From assembly GCF_023370075.1 (NCBI RefSeq), contig NZ_CP097152.1:1-64000 (forward strand): a DNA stretch of 64,000 bases. The letters are read 5' to 3'. This DNA is from Deinococcus sp. QL22. GTDB lineage: Bacteria; Deinococcota; Deinococci; Deinococcales; Deinococcaceae. A program made the position numbers and the translations under genes. Positions 36,168 to 44,231 of this stretch are shown piece after piece. A model generated the notes under the pieces. The model searched no databases and was not told the origin of the DNA. It saw only the letters and a list, made by a program, of their open reading frames with translations. Each line of letters starts with the position of its first letter. Positions within the stretch are counted from its first letter, which is position 1.

Positions 36168-37413
36168 TGGAGTGCCCCCCAAAAACTGGACGGCGTGAAG
36201 TAGAGACGAAAGCTCGCCATTCCAGCCCTGATTTGTCAGGTTGGAAGGCGAGGAGATGTTATGAAACAGAAGCAATTCACGGAAGACCAGATCCGGGAAG
36301 TTGCTGCAGGACGCCAAGAAAGGTCAACAGCCCATAGAAGAGTTGTGCCGGGACTTCGGATGCAGCCCAGCGTCGTACTACACGTGGAAAAAGAAGTACG
36401 GCGATACCACACCGGATGAAGCTAAGCGGCTGCGCCACTTGGAGAAGGAAAATGCGCGGTTATTGCGGATCGTCGGCCAGCAGCGCCTCGAAATCGAGGC
36501 GGTCAAGGAGGTGTTGGCAAAAAAGCGATAACGACCACTGAGAAGCGTGCCATGGTGCGAGACCTCGTCACGCAGCGGGTCAAGCCCGTTCGGGCTTGCT
36601 TCTGGCGGGTCTTCCCAAATCCTCGTGGCACTACCGGCCCAAACCGCGTCAGGACCATGAAGTTCGTCGTCGGATTCGCGAACTGGCGGGGCAACATCCG
36701 CGTCGTGGTTATCGATTCATCCACGCGCTGCTCGTCAAAGAAGGCAACCAGATCAACCGGAAGCGGGTCAGACGGATCTGGCGGGAGCAGCTGACGATCA
36801 AGAAAAAGCCCAGCCGGAAGATCCGCACCGGCAACACCATCCCCATGAAAGCGGAGTGCCCCAATCACGTCTGGACATACGACTTCATTTTCGACCAAAC
36901 CCTCGGAGGCACCACCCTCAAAATCCTGACGTTGACGGATGAATTCACCCGCCAATCGCTCGCCATTCGCGTCGCGCAGGCTTTCACGTCCATGGACGTG
37001 AAAGCCGTCTTAGACGAAGTCATCAAAGAAAGAGGTGCCCCAACCTTTCTGCGCAGTGACAATGGATCGGAGTTCATTGCTCGTGATTTGGGCATTTGGT
37101 TGGCCGTGCAGGAGGTCAGCACCCGGTTCATAGAACCGGGGAAACCCTGGCAGAACGGTTTTGCCGAGAGCTTCCATTCCCGCTTGCGAGAAGAATGTTT
37201 AAGCCAAGAAGTGTTCTATTCGGCCCAACATGCAGGCGTCCTCATTGAAGGCTGGCGAGCGTTTTATAACGCCCATAGGCCACATTCTTCACTGTCCTAC
37301 CAAACGCCAGACGAGTTCGCCGCCACCTGGCTGGCTCAATCGGCTTCACATCCTGTACCCTGTATCTGAGCCGAGTCTCTACTCGCAGTCGTCCAAACAT
37401 TGGGGCCAGCCCA
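36168..37413 (+). mobile_element. IS3-family element, copy 2
   Basis: 1246 bp, same ends as copy 1. The target duplication AGGC lies at 36164-36167 and 37414-37417. orfA (36261-36531) has the same frameshift as copy 1. orfB (about 36552-37369) has an extra break: the N-terminal RDLVTQRVKPVRACFWR is in a different frame from LAGLPKSSWHYRPKPRQD onward because one base is missing near 36605. The catalytic core (DFIFD, SDNGSEF, FAESFHSRLREE) is intact. The outer ~350 bp on each side are almost identical to copy 1, while the middle differs at many positions. Confidence 0.9.
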
Positions 37414-37638
37414 AGGCGGGGGAGCAGGTCTCCCCAAACGCCAAGGCGCCCCCGCCATGATCGGCCGAGCTTTGTCGGTAACAAGCAGCCCTTGAGCGAG
37501 AGCTTGGCCGTGCCGGAGATTGGACTGGAGAGCGTCTTGAATCTCTGGATTCGTCCGGCCGACGGCCTGCCGGGCGAGTGCCTGATCATCACGCGGCAGC
37601 ACGCGCATTTCTTGGGCCGGGTGTTGGAAGCGGTCTAG
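37414..37638 (+). pseudogene. Hypothetical protein C-terminal fragment
   Basis: Open in one frame from the IS3 boundary to the stop at 37636, reading FVGNKQPLSESLAVPEIGLE, NLWIRPADGLPGECLIIT and QHAHFLGRVLEAV. The start was probably removed by the IS3 insertion. The tail AHFLGRVLEAV recurs at 39354-39389, and a worn form ends at 39047, so the gene belongs to a locally duplicated family. Its stop overlaps the stop of a convergent small-membrane-protein relic. Function unknown. Confidence 0.45.
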
Positions 37639-37705
37639 CCGTCGAGAAGACTGGTGGAATTGGCTTGTTCTTGCTGGTCAAGGGTGGGAATGGCCAGGGC
37701 GGCTG
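37633..37705 (-). pseudogene. Truncated copy of the small membrane protein at 39042
   Basis: The minus strand ends ALAIPTLDQQEQANSTSLLDG, nearly the same as the C-terminus of the 63-residue membrane protein at 39042-39233. The hydrophobic part is missing. It is part of a duplicated segment (37630-37705 and 39037-39108). Confidence 0.6.
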
Positions 37706-37792
37706 GGACTATACCCAACCGCCACCTCTGCGCCCTCTTGGCAGAGCAGCGTGAACGTGAGCAGACGTCGGTGCAGGGCATGAACTGGGATG

Positions 37793-37826
37793 AAGACTGA
37801 CCTCACGCGCTTGCGAGGTCAGTCTT
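37793..37826 (+). terminator. Strong hairpin
   Basis: AAGACTGACCTC (37793-37804) and GAGGTCAGTCTT (37815-37826) form a 12-bp perfect stem with a 10-base loop just before the gene at 37840. It probably terminates upstream transcription, or it may attenuate the downstream gene. Confidence 0.6.
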
Positions 37827-37839
37827 GGATGATGACCCC

Positions 37840-38148
37840 ATGTGCGCTCATACCCCCGTTCAAGTGATTGAGTTTCTCGAAGAACATCTGGAACGCCACT
37901 ATCCCGGACTTTACAAAGTGGCGTCTAGGCCAGCGGGTGGTTCTAACACGGGCGTGACTGAGTATTGCGTGGCGACGGTCGCTGAAGCGGGTGCCCATGG
38001 TGCAGTGTTTCAGTACAACGACGTGATGGCCCAAGACCACGGCATAGAAGCTGCCGCCCAAGACCTCTGTGCCGTAGTCGACCGGGTCATTGCTCAAGGC
38101 TTGCCTGAACAACGCTTGGGGGAATACATCGGCTACGACGCTTCCTGA
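37840..38148 (+). CDS. Hypothetical protein
   Basis: 102 residues from ATG 37840; a TTG at 37825 would lie within the preceding hairpin and is less likely. An acidic mixed alpha/beta sequence with VIEFLEEHLERHYPGLYKV and VVDRVIAQGLPEQRLGEYIG. No signal, membrane segment or metal motif. Not recognised. It is a single-gene unit enclosed by a hairpin before it and a T-tailed terminator after it. Confidence 0.6.
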   Translation: MCAHTPVQVIEFLEEHLERHYPGLYKVASRPAGGSNTGVTEYCVATVAEAGAHGAVFQYNDVMAQDHGIEAAAQDLCAVVDRVIAQGLPEQRLGEYIGYDAS

Positions 38149-38167
38149 TTTCGAGCATTTTACCTTG

Positions 38168-38195
38168 AATCCACCTCCCTTGGGTGTGGATTTTT
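38168..38195 (+). terminator. Intrinsic terminator
   Basis: AATCCAC (38168-38174) and GTGGATT (38186-38192) are followed by TTTTTGTTGT, 20 bp after the gene at 37840-38148. Classic stem plus T-run. Confidence 0.8.
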
Positions 38196-38293
38196 GTTGT
38201 CTCACACGTTACTTTAGCTTAAGGGCATGACCCGCGAGGCGCGAGGAGCGGACGTCATCGTCATCTGCCCGGAGACATGTCGGGGCAGCGGAA

Positions 38294-38898
38294 TTGATTC
38301 AGCTCGATATTTTAGACAAGATTATTGATCCTGGACGCAAACAACTGGTGGTCACGCAAGCGCTGCGGCAGGTGGTGGCCTCCACCCTCGACCAACAGCG
38401 GGCCATCCCATTGGCCCAGGTGGGCACCCCCTCGCCCAAGAGCACCAGACCGAGCGCAGAAAGATTATTTTTTCTGGACGACTGCAGCTTGAAACGGCCC
38501 ATCACCTGCGCCTTAAGATTCAACAGACCCTAGCTCTGGTGCACGAAACTTCGCTGGAGCAGGTGCAAGATCTCGAAGACATCATCCAAGCCGCGGTGGG
38601 ACGCGCCCACTCCCTGCAACAGATTACTCAACTGGAACAGGTGGGCGCTCAGGCGGCGCACCGCTTGCAGCACGTGGGGCATGAACGCGGAGAACAGGAG
38701 TTGATGCAGCTGGAACGTCAGGCGGCCGAGACACTGGAGCACATCCGGAGTCTGGAATGGGCAGGGCAGAGCCATGCCGTTCAAAAACAGGCGCTGAGAG
38801 AGGAAGCACAGGGGGCACAAGAGCAGATGGTTGAGCTGGAGGCGACGAACGCGGCAACTCAGCGGGAGATCACCCGTTTAGAAGATGAACGGGGGTGA
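38294..38898 (+). pseudogene. Coiled-coil protein, one frameshift
   Basis: The first part (38294 to about 38460) reads LDILDKIIDPGRKQLVVTQA and AQVGTPSPKSTRPSA. It then shifts by one base to a second frame that reads SGRLQLETAHHLRLKIQQTL and continues as a long Gln/Glu-rich helix to LEATNAATQREITRLEDERG. The 3' part is almost entirely heptad-like coiled coil. Protein family not recognised; such helices occur in plasmid and phage structural or partition proteins. The stop overlaps the GTG of the next small frame, suggesting translational coupling. Confidence 0.5.
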
Positions 38899-38993
38899 CG
38901 CAGGGCCAGTGGCAGGCGTTAGGCCAGGCAACGGGAGAGCTCCCGCAGGACTTGAGGGAATTGTGCCGGCTCCTGGCGGAGCCAAAACAGTAA
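38895..38993 (+). CDS. Small hypothetical protein, translationally coupled
   Basis: 32 residues from GTG 38895, whose last bases overlap the TGA of the coiled-coil frame (GTGA). Reads VTQGQWQALGQATGELPQDL and LCRLLAEPKQ, a short amphipathic helical protein. Not recognised; support is the overlap and a protein-like composition only. Confidence 0.35.
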   Translation: MTQGQWQALGQATGELPQDLRELCRLLAEPKQ

Positions 38994-39041
38994 CTGGATC
39001 CTGCCTTGGCCACACGTGTAGGTCTTGGGGCGGGCAGCGGT

Positions 39042-39233
39042 CTAGCCGTCAAGAGGACTGGCGTGGTCGGCCTGTTCTTGCTGGTCGAGGGTGGGAATGG
39101 CGAGGGCGGCCAGCAGGAGTGCCGCGACTGCTGTCGCGGTCATGGCCCAGAGGTTACCGGTAAAGAGGAGGAGCAACGTCACCACGCTCAGGGCGCAGGC
39201 GCTGCCCATCAACACAGCGGGGAGCACGTTCAT
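39042..39233 (-). CDS. Small two-helix membrane protein
   Basis: 63 residues: MNVLPAVLMGSACALSVV, LLLLFTGNLW, TATAVAALLLAALAI, then a polar tail PTLDQQEQADHASPLDG. Two hydrophobic helices joined by a short turn suggest an inner-membrane hairpin. A C-terminal relic of a paralog lies at 37633-37705. Function unknown. Confidence 0.55.
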   Translation of the reverse strand: MNVLPAVLMGSACALSVVTLLLLFTGNLWAMTATAVAALLLAALAIPTLDQQEQADHASPLDG

Positions 39234-39587
39234 GCCCTCAGTGTGGAGCCCGGAGGCAGAAAAGGCTCTTCAGTGGATCCCAAGAATCTCTTCAGTCGGC
39301 CTCAAGAATATGGGGGTGGGGGGAGCTAGAGCCACCCGCCGAGCGACAAACCGCGCATTTTCTAGGCCGGGTGTTGGAAGCCGTATAGAAGGGGAGGTTC
39401 CACGGCTCCTGATATAAGTTTGAGCCGAGTGCATGCAGTGTTTAAAACTTCAGTCTTGTGGAGCTCTAGGCCTTGGAAGAACAAGCTCATGCCCTGTCGT
39501 TGAAGGCGCATCACCACCCCCTCGCCCAGTTCAGGCCTCCATCATAAACGCAGCATTTAATACAATCTTAGACTCGTCCCGAAACGA
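39234..39587. other. Intergenic, duplicated gene tail only
   Basis: No complete gene is seen. 39354-39389 encodes AHFLGRVLEAV and a stop, a copy of the tail at 37606-37638, in a stretch without a supporting upstream frame. The remainder is moderately AT-rich near 39550 (CATTTAATACAATC). Confidence 0.4.
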
Positions 39588-39887
39588 GTGAAGCTTTCCT
39601 TCCTCCCTCCCATCCTGCTGATGGTGAGCTTAAATACCCTCAGATGGATGCCTTCTCCTCGGATTCGCGCACCTCGGTTTTTTGCTCAAGACCAGCAGCG
39701 CACCCTCAGACAAGTCGCTGAAGTCCTCGCGCAGCTTGCCCCGCACCCTGACGAGGCTGAGCTGGCGGTTTGGCTGCGACATCTCTACCTGGAATCTGTC
39801 CAGCATCCAGCTCAATTGCACACTGTCTACGTCACAGCCCAGGCTCTCAGTCAAGCGCTCCGACAGCCGCGGCCCTTCTCGGCTTAA
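39588..39887 (+). CDS. Hypothetical helical protein
   Basis: Up to 99 residues from GTG 39588; ATG 39651 gives 78. The part from RFFAQDQQRTLRQVAEVLAQ to LHTVYVTAQALSQAL is strongly helical and protein-like. VWLRHLYLESVQHPAQL resembles VLETWLRQYPTPAHQL in the relic ending at 40542, so the two may be paralogs. The opposite strand is also open (39630-39968), so the strand is not certain. Not recognised. Confidence 0.35.
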   Translation: MKLSFLPPILLMVSLNTLRWMPSPRIRAPRFFAQDQQRTLRQVAEVLAQLAPHPDEAELAVWLRHLYLESVQHPAQLHTVYVTAQALSQALRQPRPFSA

Positions 39888-39984
39888 CCCCTGACCCGAT
39901 GGAAGACCGTAGAAGTTCAGGCCGATTCCGTGCTCCTTCAGAGTGCCGGGCGCGTTTAGAGTGTCCAACCGACACCAAAAGCCA

Positions 39985-40007
39985 ATTCAGATGTTGGCCG
40001 TTATCAA
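39985..40007. mobile_element. Solo end of the TTGATAA MITE family
   Basis: Reversed, it reads TTGATAACGGCCAACATCTG, matching the left end of the 108-bp element at 36028 at about three quarters of positions. A TA follows at 40008-40009. The other end was not found. It supplies the stop codon of the gene at 40004-40267. Confidence 0.5.
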
Positions 40008-40267
40008 TAGTCCAGATTGTCGATGTCCAGGGTGCTGCCCTCACAGCGGTCGCCGTCGCCCAGCAGGAAGGCGACGGCGACCGCTTTCGGCGTATCGAAC
40101 CCCGAGGGTACCTTGCCGTCCAGGTAACCCTCGACATAGGCGTCGATCATGGCCGGGAGCAAGCTTGGATCGAAAAAGGCCGCAATCTCCTGGATGATGC
40201 GGTCTTCGGCGAGGCGCTGAACCGCGGCGAGGTACAGAGGGTTTGATTCGGGGCGTGGAGCGGGCAC
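40004..40267 (-). CDS. Hypothetical protein, 3' end altered by a MITE end
   Basis: 87 residues from GTG 40267: NPLYLAAVQRLAEDRIIQEI, FFDPSLLPAMIDAYVEGYLD and VAVAFLLGDGDRCEGSTLDI. Soluble mixed helix/strand pattern, not recognised. The final DYSTOP is created by TATTGA at the edge of the MITE-family end, so the native C-terminus may have been different. Likely part of a small accessory cluster. Confidence 0.5.
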   Translation of the reverse strand: MPAPRPESNPLYLAAVQRLAEDRIIQEIAAFFDPSLLPAMIDAYVEGYLDGKVPSGFDTPKAVAVAFLLGDGDRCEGSTLDIDNLDY

Positions 40268-40440
40268 AGCGCCAGAGTAGGGCGAGGTGGGGCCAGCGGT
40301 GAGCAGAGTTGAGGCAGAAGATGCTCACGAAATGGGGGTTCTTCCCCCTCAATTTTTGGCACTCGCGTCTATTGGTGGCCGAGAGCGTAGAGAACGTGCA
40401 GGTAGGCGGTCGGCAGGTGACCTAGGGCAAATCAATCAAC

Positions 40441-40756
40441 CTGAGCGTCCTCGAAACGTGGCTCCGGCAATATCCGACGCCGGCGCATCAGCTGGCTCAC
40501 CTGCGGAGGGTCGCGCTGCCGATCCTGAGACGGGCGGCGTGAAGGTGGGTCGTCTGCTTGTGGCATCGGGCCTATTCATGCCGCTGCGGCCCTCGAAGCG
40601 GCGCAATTGAAGACGTCAGGTGCCTTCGTGGTCGTGATGCCTGCCAATCCTCAGCCAGAACCAGCAGTGGTGCAGGAGCCTGAGCCCAGGCCTGTGCCGG
40701 TCTTGTCCCGTCAACAACGGCGAGCACAAGAACGCCGGTGCAGGGGGCGTGGATGA
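40441..40756 (+). pseudogene. Two coupled small-gene relics upstream of the MazG-like gene
   Basis: One frame ends LSVLETWLRQYPTPAHQL and VALPILRRAA with its TGA overlapping a GTG at 40539 (GTGA). From there MKVGRLLVASGLF starts a second small protein. A one-base shift at about 40577 leads into AAAALEAAQLKTSGAFVVVM and a Pro/Glu-rich tail ending RRAQERRCRGRG, whose TGA overlaps the ATG of the MazG-like gene at 40753. The overlapping starts show a former tight operon, now frameshifted. Families not recognised. Confidence 0.4.
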
Positions 40757-41299
40757 CTATGCCGACCGTGCAGCAGCTGGCCACTGAAGCCCGCGCAGGG
40801 AATGCCGCCAACGGTTGGGGCACGACCTTCCGCTTTGCAGATGTTCCGAATTACCTTGCCCTCATTCATTCCGAGGTGACGGAAGCCGTCACAGCGGATA
40901 CCACGAGTCAGACGATCCGTGAACTGGGGACGTCATCGTCCGGGCTCTAGATTCGGCCGAACTGCTCTCTGCGGACGGGGTAGGCCGTCTCTACCCGCTG
41001 GGAGCCATGCTGGAGGACTCGGCGTGGCCACCCCAAGAGATGAGCCCCCGACGTTTGCCCCTATTTCTGAGCCTGCTGCAGCTGCACACCCTCACGAGCG
41101 GGCGCTGGAGGTGTTCCAGAAGGTCTCGAACGAGTCAGCGGCCACCCTAGTGATCATCGGGATGCTCTGGGACATCACGGCGTACGCGTGGGCGTGCAGG
41201 GTCGCTGTAAAGGAGGATGTTCTGCCTTCGGCCGTGGTGCTGGGCATCATTGAAGCCAACAAGGCACGGGGCTATCGCCGCCGCCCACCGTGGCGATAG
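40753..41299 (+). pseudogene. MazG-like NTP pyrophosphohydrolase, several frameshifts
   Basis: Starts MTMPTVQQLATEARAGNAA with NYLALIHSEVTEAVTADTTS. After a one-base shift at about 40928 the reading is ELGDVIVRALDSAELLS, and a later frame reads LEVFQKVSNESAATLVI and VVLGIIEANKARGYR. ALIHSEVxEA, ELxDVIxRxLD and NxxRxYR are the hallmarks of the all-alpha MazG/dUTPase-like family, which hydrolyses non-canonical NTPs. At least two frameshifts make it non-functional. Confidence 0.6.
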
Positions 41300-41401
41300 T
41301 CGTGATCGGCCTGCTCTGGCTGGCCTTAGGGCCTATTTTAACCCCTCGGTATACCCGCCCTAGAAAACGCTTTTCCTCTCCATTAAAGCGTGTGGCTGTT
41401 C

Positions 41402-42550
41402 TCACCTTTGAAGTCGCATGGGACGAAACGCCGCACGGATGTCTGCTGCGAGCAGTTCGGGTTCCTCAAGGGCAGCGAAGTGCCCGCCCCGGGGCATGGG
41501 CGTCCAGCGCTGCACGTTGTACACGCGCTCCACCCAGCTTCTGGGCGGCATGGGCAATTCACGTGGAAAGAGGGCCACACTCAGCGGAGGCTGCACGCGC
41601 TTGCCAGAGCCAAAATGAAGTGGTTGCTGGCGGTTTTCGCGGTAGAGCCGCACAGAGGAACCCAGGGTATTGGTCAACCAGTACAGCGCGATGTTGGTCA
41701 ACACCGTGTCCGTGGACACCCCCAGCCCCTCACCGTCTGTCCAGGCGTGAAACTTCTCGGCGATCCAAGCGGCCAAGCCGGTGGGTGAATCACTCAGGCC
41801 GTATGCGAGTGTCTGCGGGCGAGTCCCCTGAAGATGCCCATAGCCATTCTCTTCCTCACTCCAGGACGCACTCCGCTCCAAAAAAGCCTGTTCTTCAAGG
41901 GACACGGGGGGCTCTCCTTGGCCCAGCGGTGGCCTGAATGAACCGGGAATGTAATTGAGATGGAGGCCAAGTACCCGCTCTGGGTAGTCGAACCCCAGCC
42001 ACGTCGAGACCCCAGCCCCAATGTCGCCGCCCTGTGCTCCGAAGCGTGTATAGCCGAGACCTGTCATCAGGGCGGCCCATGCACGAGCGATTTGACGGCT
42101 GCTCATGCCGGGCCGCGCCGCTGGATCCGAGAAGCCGAACCCAGGCAACGACGGCACGACCACATGAAAGGCGTCAGCGGGGTCAGCGCCGTGCGCTCCT
42201 GGGTCAGTCAGCAAGGGCACCAGCCGTTCCATCTCAATGAAGGAGCCGGGCCAGCCGTGCGTGAGCACCAGCGGCAGGGGCTGTGGCCCTGTGCCGGGCT
42301 GATGAATAAAGTGAATCTCCAGCCCGTCGATTCGGGCGCGGTACTGGGGGAGTTGGTTGAGTCTCGCTTCCTGTACCCGCCAGTCAAAGGTCTCCTGCCA
42401 GTGCAACATCAACTGCTGCATGAAGTCGAAGTCGGCCCCGTCATCCCAGCGCCGAGGTGAGGGTGTCGGCCAGCGGGTGTGCCGCAACCGGCGACTCAGC
42501 TCGGCCAGTTGCTCGTCTGGAATGGCGATGGTGTAGGGGCGGATGTCCAT
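41402..42550 (-). CDS. Epoxide hydrolase family protein
   Basis: 382 residues. The N-terminal EHN domain (MDIRPYTIAIPDEQLAELSR, FDWRVQEARLNQLPQY) is followed by the alpha/beta-hydrolase domain with oxyanion motif HGWPGSF (98-104), nucleophile Asp176 in GAQGGDIGAG and the C-terminal catalytic His in RGGHFAALEEPELLA. This is the layout of microsomal-type epoxide hydrolases, which open epoxides with water in the cytoplasm. No signal peptide. The start codon region abuts a GGDEF relic on the other strand. Substrate unknown. Confidence 0.9.
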   Translation of the reverse strand: MDIRPYTIAIPDEQLAELSRRLRHTRWPTPSPRRWDDGADFDFMQQLMLHWQETFDWRVQEARLNQLPQYRARIDGLEIHFIHQPGTGPQPLPLVLTHGWPGSFIEMERLVPLLTDPGAHGADPADAFHVVVPSLPGFGFSDPAARPGMSSRQIARAWAALMTGLGYTRFGAQGGDIGAGVSTWLGFDYPERVLGLHLNYIPGSFRPPLGQGEPPVSLEEQAFLERSASWSEEENGYGHLQGTRPQTLAYGLSDSPTGLAAWIAEKFHAWTDGEGLGVSTDTVLTNIALYWLTNTLGSSVRLYRENRQQPLHFGSGKRVQPPLSVALFPRELPMPPRSWVERVYNVQRWTPMPRGGHFAALEEPELLAADIRAAFRPMRLQR

Positions 42551-42552
42551 AT

Positions 42553-42909
42553 AGCGTTGACCTTAGCACTGCGGACCTGCTGCTCCAGTCTCTGGGCAGT
42601 CTGCTCAATGCCAATGTGCGCGGCGAGGACGTGGCCTGCCGCTACGGCGGTGAAGAGTTCGCCCTGCTGCTTCCTGGTGCCGACCTGAAACAGACGGCGA
42701 CCCGTGCCGAACAGATCCGTCAAGCGGTTGGAGACCTGAAAATCAGCTCTCAGGGGCACCCGATCGGGATGATCACCGTGTCCATGGGAGTGGCCGCCTC
42801 TCCCCTGCATGGGACTCACCTGACTCAGCTGATGCGCAGCGCTGATTTCGCTCTGTAAGCCGCCAAACGGGAGGGCCGCAACTGCGTCAAGCTGGCCCAG
42901 AACGACTGA
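42553..42909 (+). pseudogene. GGDEF domain, C-terminal fragment
   Basis: Plus-strand reading LRTADLLLQSLGSLL-like, then GEDVACRYGGEEFALLLPGA (intact GGEEF) and VSMGVAASPLHG. A stop replaces the usual Tyr of LYAAK (SADFAL, stop, AAKREGRNC). The N-terminal half and any sensor domain are missing at the junction with the epoxide hydrolase gene. A relic of a diguanylate cyclase. Confidence 0.75.
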
Positions 42910-43002
42910 GCGTGAGCAGGGCAGCTGAGCCGACCGGAAGCGCTCATAGGGGTGGAGCCTCCGGCACCTCAGAGCATCAAGCCCGACAACGCACCTCAGC
43001 TC

Positions 43003-43908
43003 TCAGCGGCAGTCGCGAATGACGAACGTGTGCTTTCCTGCATGCTTGGCGTCATACATGGCCCGGTCTGCTGCCGCCAGCACCTCTTCGGCACCCATCC
43101 CTACGGACGGGAGCACAAAGCCCAGACTCGCCTGCACCCGCACCTGAACCCCCTGAAGCTGAACAGGACGTTGCAGCGCTTCGAGGAGTTGCTGCGCGAG
43201 GGAGTCCAAGGCACAGTCTGTCATGGCCCGCACCAGCACCACGAACTCGTCCCCTGCCAGACGGGCCACTACGTCCTCTTCCCGGACACACTGCCGTAGC
43301 CTGATGCTCACCTGCCGCAACAATTCATCTCCCGCCTTGTGACCGAAGGCGTCATTCACCGCCTTGAAATCATCAAGGTCAGCAAACCCTACCGCAAAGA
43401 GGCCGCCGGATCCCAGACCACGGACGGCCACCTGTAAGGCCTGCATGAAGTACGCGCGGTTCCTCAGCCCGGTCAATTCATCCGTGTGCACCCTATTTTC
43501 CAGGGTGCGCTGGAGCTGCACGCGTTGCGTCACGTCCGTCTGGATTCCCACAAAGTGCGTGAGATGGCCCTGCCTATCATGAACAGGGGCGAGGTTCAGC
43601 GCGTTCCAGAACGACGTTCCATCCTTGCGGTAATTCAGAATGACCACATCGATCCCTTCGCCGGCGTTCAGGGCCTGCCAGAGGCGCGCACGGGTCTCAG
43701 GATCAGTGTCCGCACCTTGCAGGAAGCGGCAGTTGCGTCCCAGAACCTCGCTGGGCTGATAACCCGTCATCTGCTCGAACGCTGGATTGCAGTACATGAT
43801 CGGGTAGTCACCCTGGCTGCTGGTGATAATGATGCCGTTGGTCGCAGACGTCACCGCCCGCAGCAGCACTTCGGAGAATTCACCGTGATCTTCGAGCACG
43901 CCTGCCAT
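43003..43908 (-). CDS. LOV-GGDEF protein, probable blue-light-regulated diguanylate cyclase
   Basis: 301 residues. Residues about 12-128 are a LOV-type PAS domain with the complete flavin signature: GRNCRFLQG (photoactive Cys60), Asn92 and Asn102 in NYRKDGTSFWN, and Gln123 in FVGIQTDVT. The GGDEF domain follows at about 140-300 with DELTGLRNRAYF, FADLDDFKAVND and the active-site signature RLAGDEF (Ala for the first Gly, a variant known in active cyclases). An RxxD inhibitory site (209-212) lies at the correct distance. Light-dependent c-di-GMP synthesis is the natural inference. It is divergent from a LOV-like/HD-GYP phosphodiesterase gene 323 bp away. Confidence 0.92.
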   Translation of the reverse strand: MAGVLEDHGEFSEVLLRAVTSATNGIIITSSQGDYPIMYCNPAFEQMTGYQPSEVLGRNCRFLQGADTDPETRARLWQALNAGEGIDVVILNYRKDGTSFWNALNLAPVHDRQGHLTHFVGIQTDVTQRVQLQRTLENRVHTDELTGLRNRAYFMQALQVAVRGLGSGGLFAVGFADLDDFKAVNDAFGHKAGDELLRQVSIRLRQCVREEDVVARLAGDEFVVLVRAMTDCALDSLAQQLLEALQRPVQLQGVQVRVQASLGFVLPSVGMGAEEVLAAADRAMYDAKHAGKHTFVIRDCR

Positions 43909-44231
43909 TCTGCATCGTCTCGGCCACCGGTGTCACCTGTGAAAGTCAGTCTTCAGATGCTCGTTCCCCTGTCTTTCCTTAAGCGCGTCCCTCCAAAGGC
44001 CTTTCCTGCCGCTTCCTGCTGCCCCACTCGTCCTCTCCTGACGCAAAACCAATCCATTTCCTGTTGTTCACTTCGGGTAGACCCCAAGTGGATCAAGCGG
44101 CCTGGTGGGTCCACATTGTGACAATTACGCAGGACGGCCTGTGCGAAGCTGCCTTTCAGAGGGGCTGCTCTTTTTTCCGGTTCCGTGCCGAGAAGCACAC
44201 CAATCAAATCCCATTCAGAGAGGCTCCCTTG

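Noticed and set aside
34517..37413. Composite transposon carrying cargo
   Set aside because: Each IS3 copy has its own different target duplication (GACG, AGGC), which shows two separate insertions rather than one composite event.
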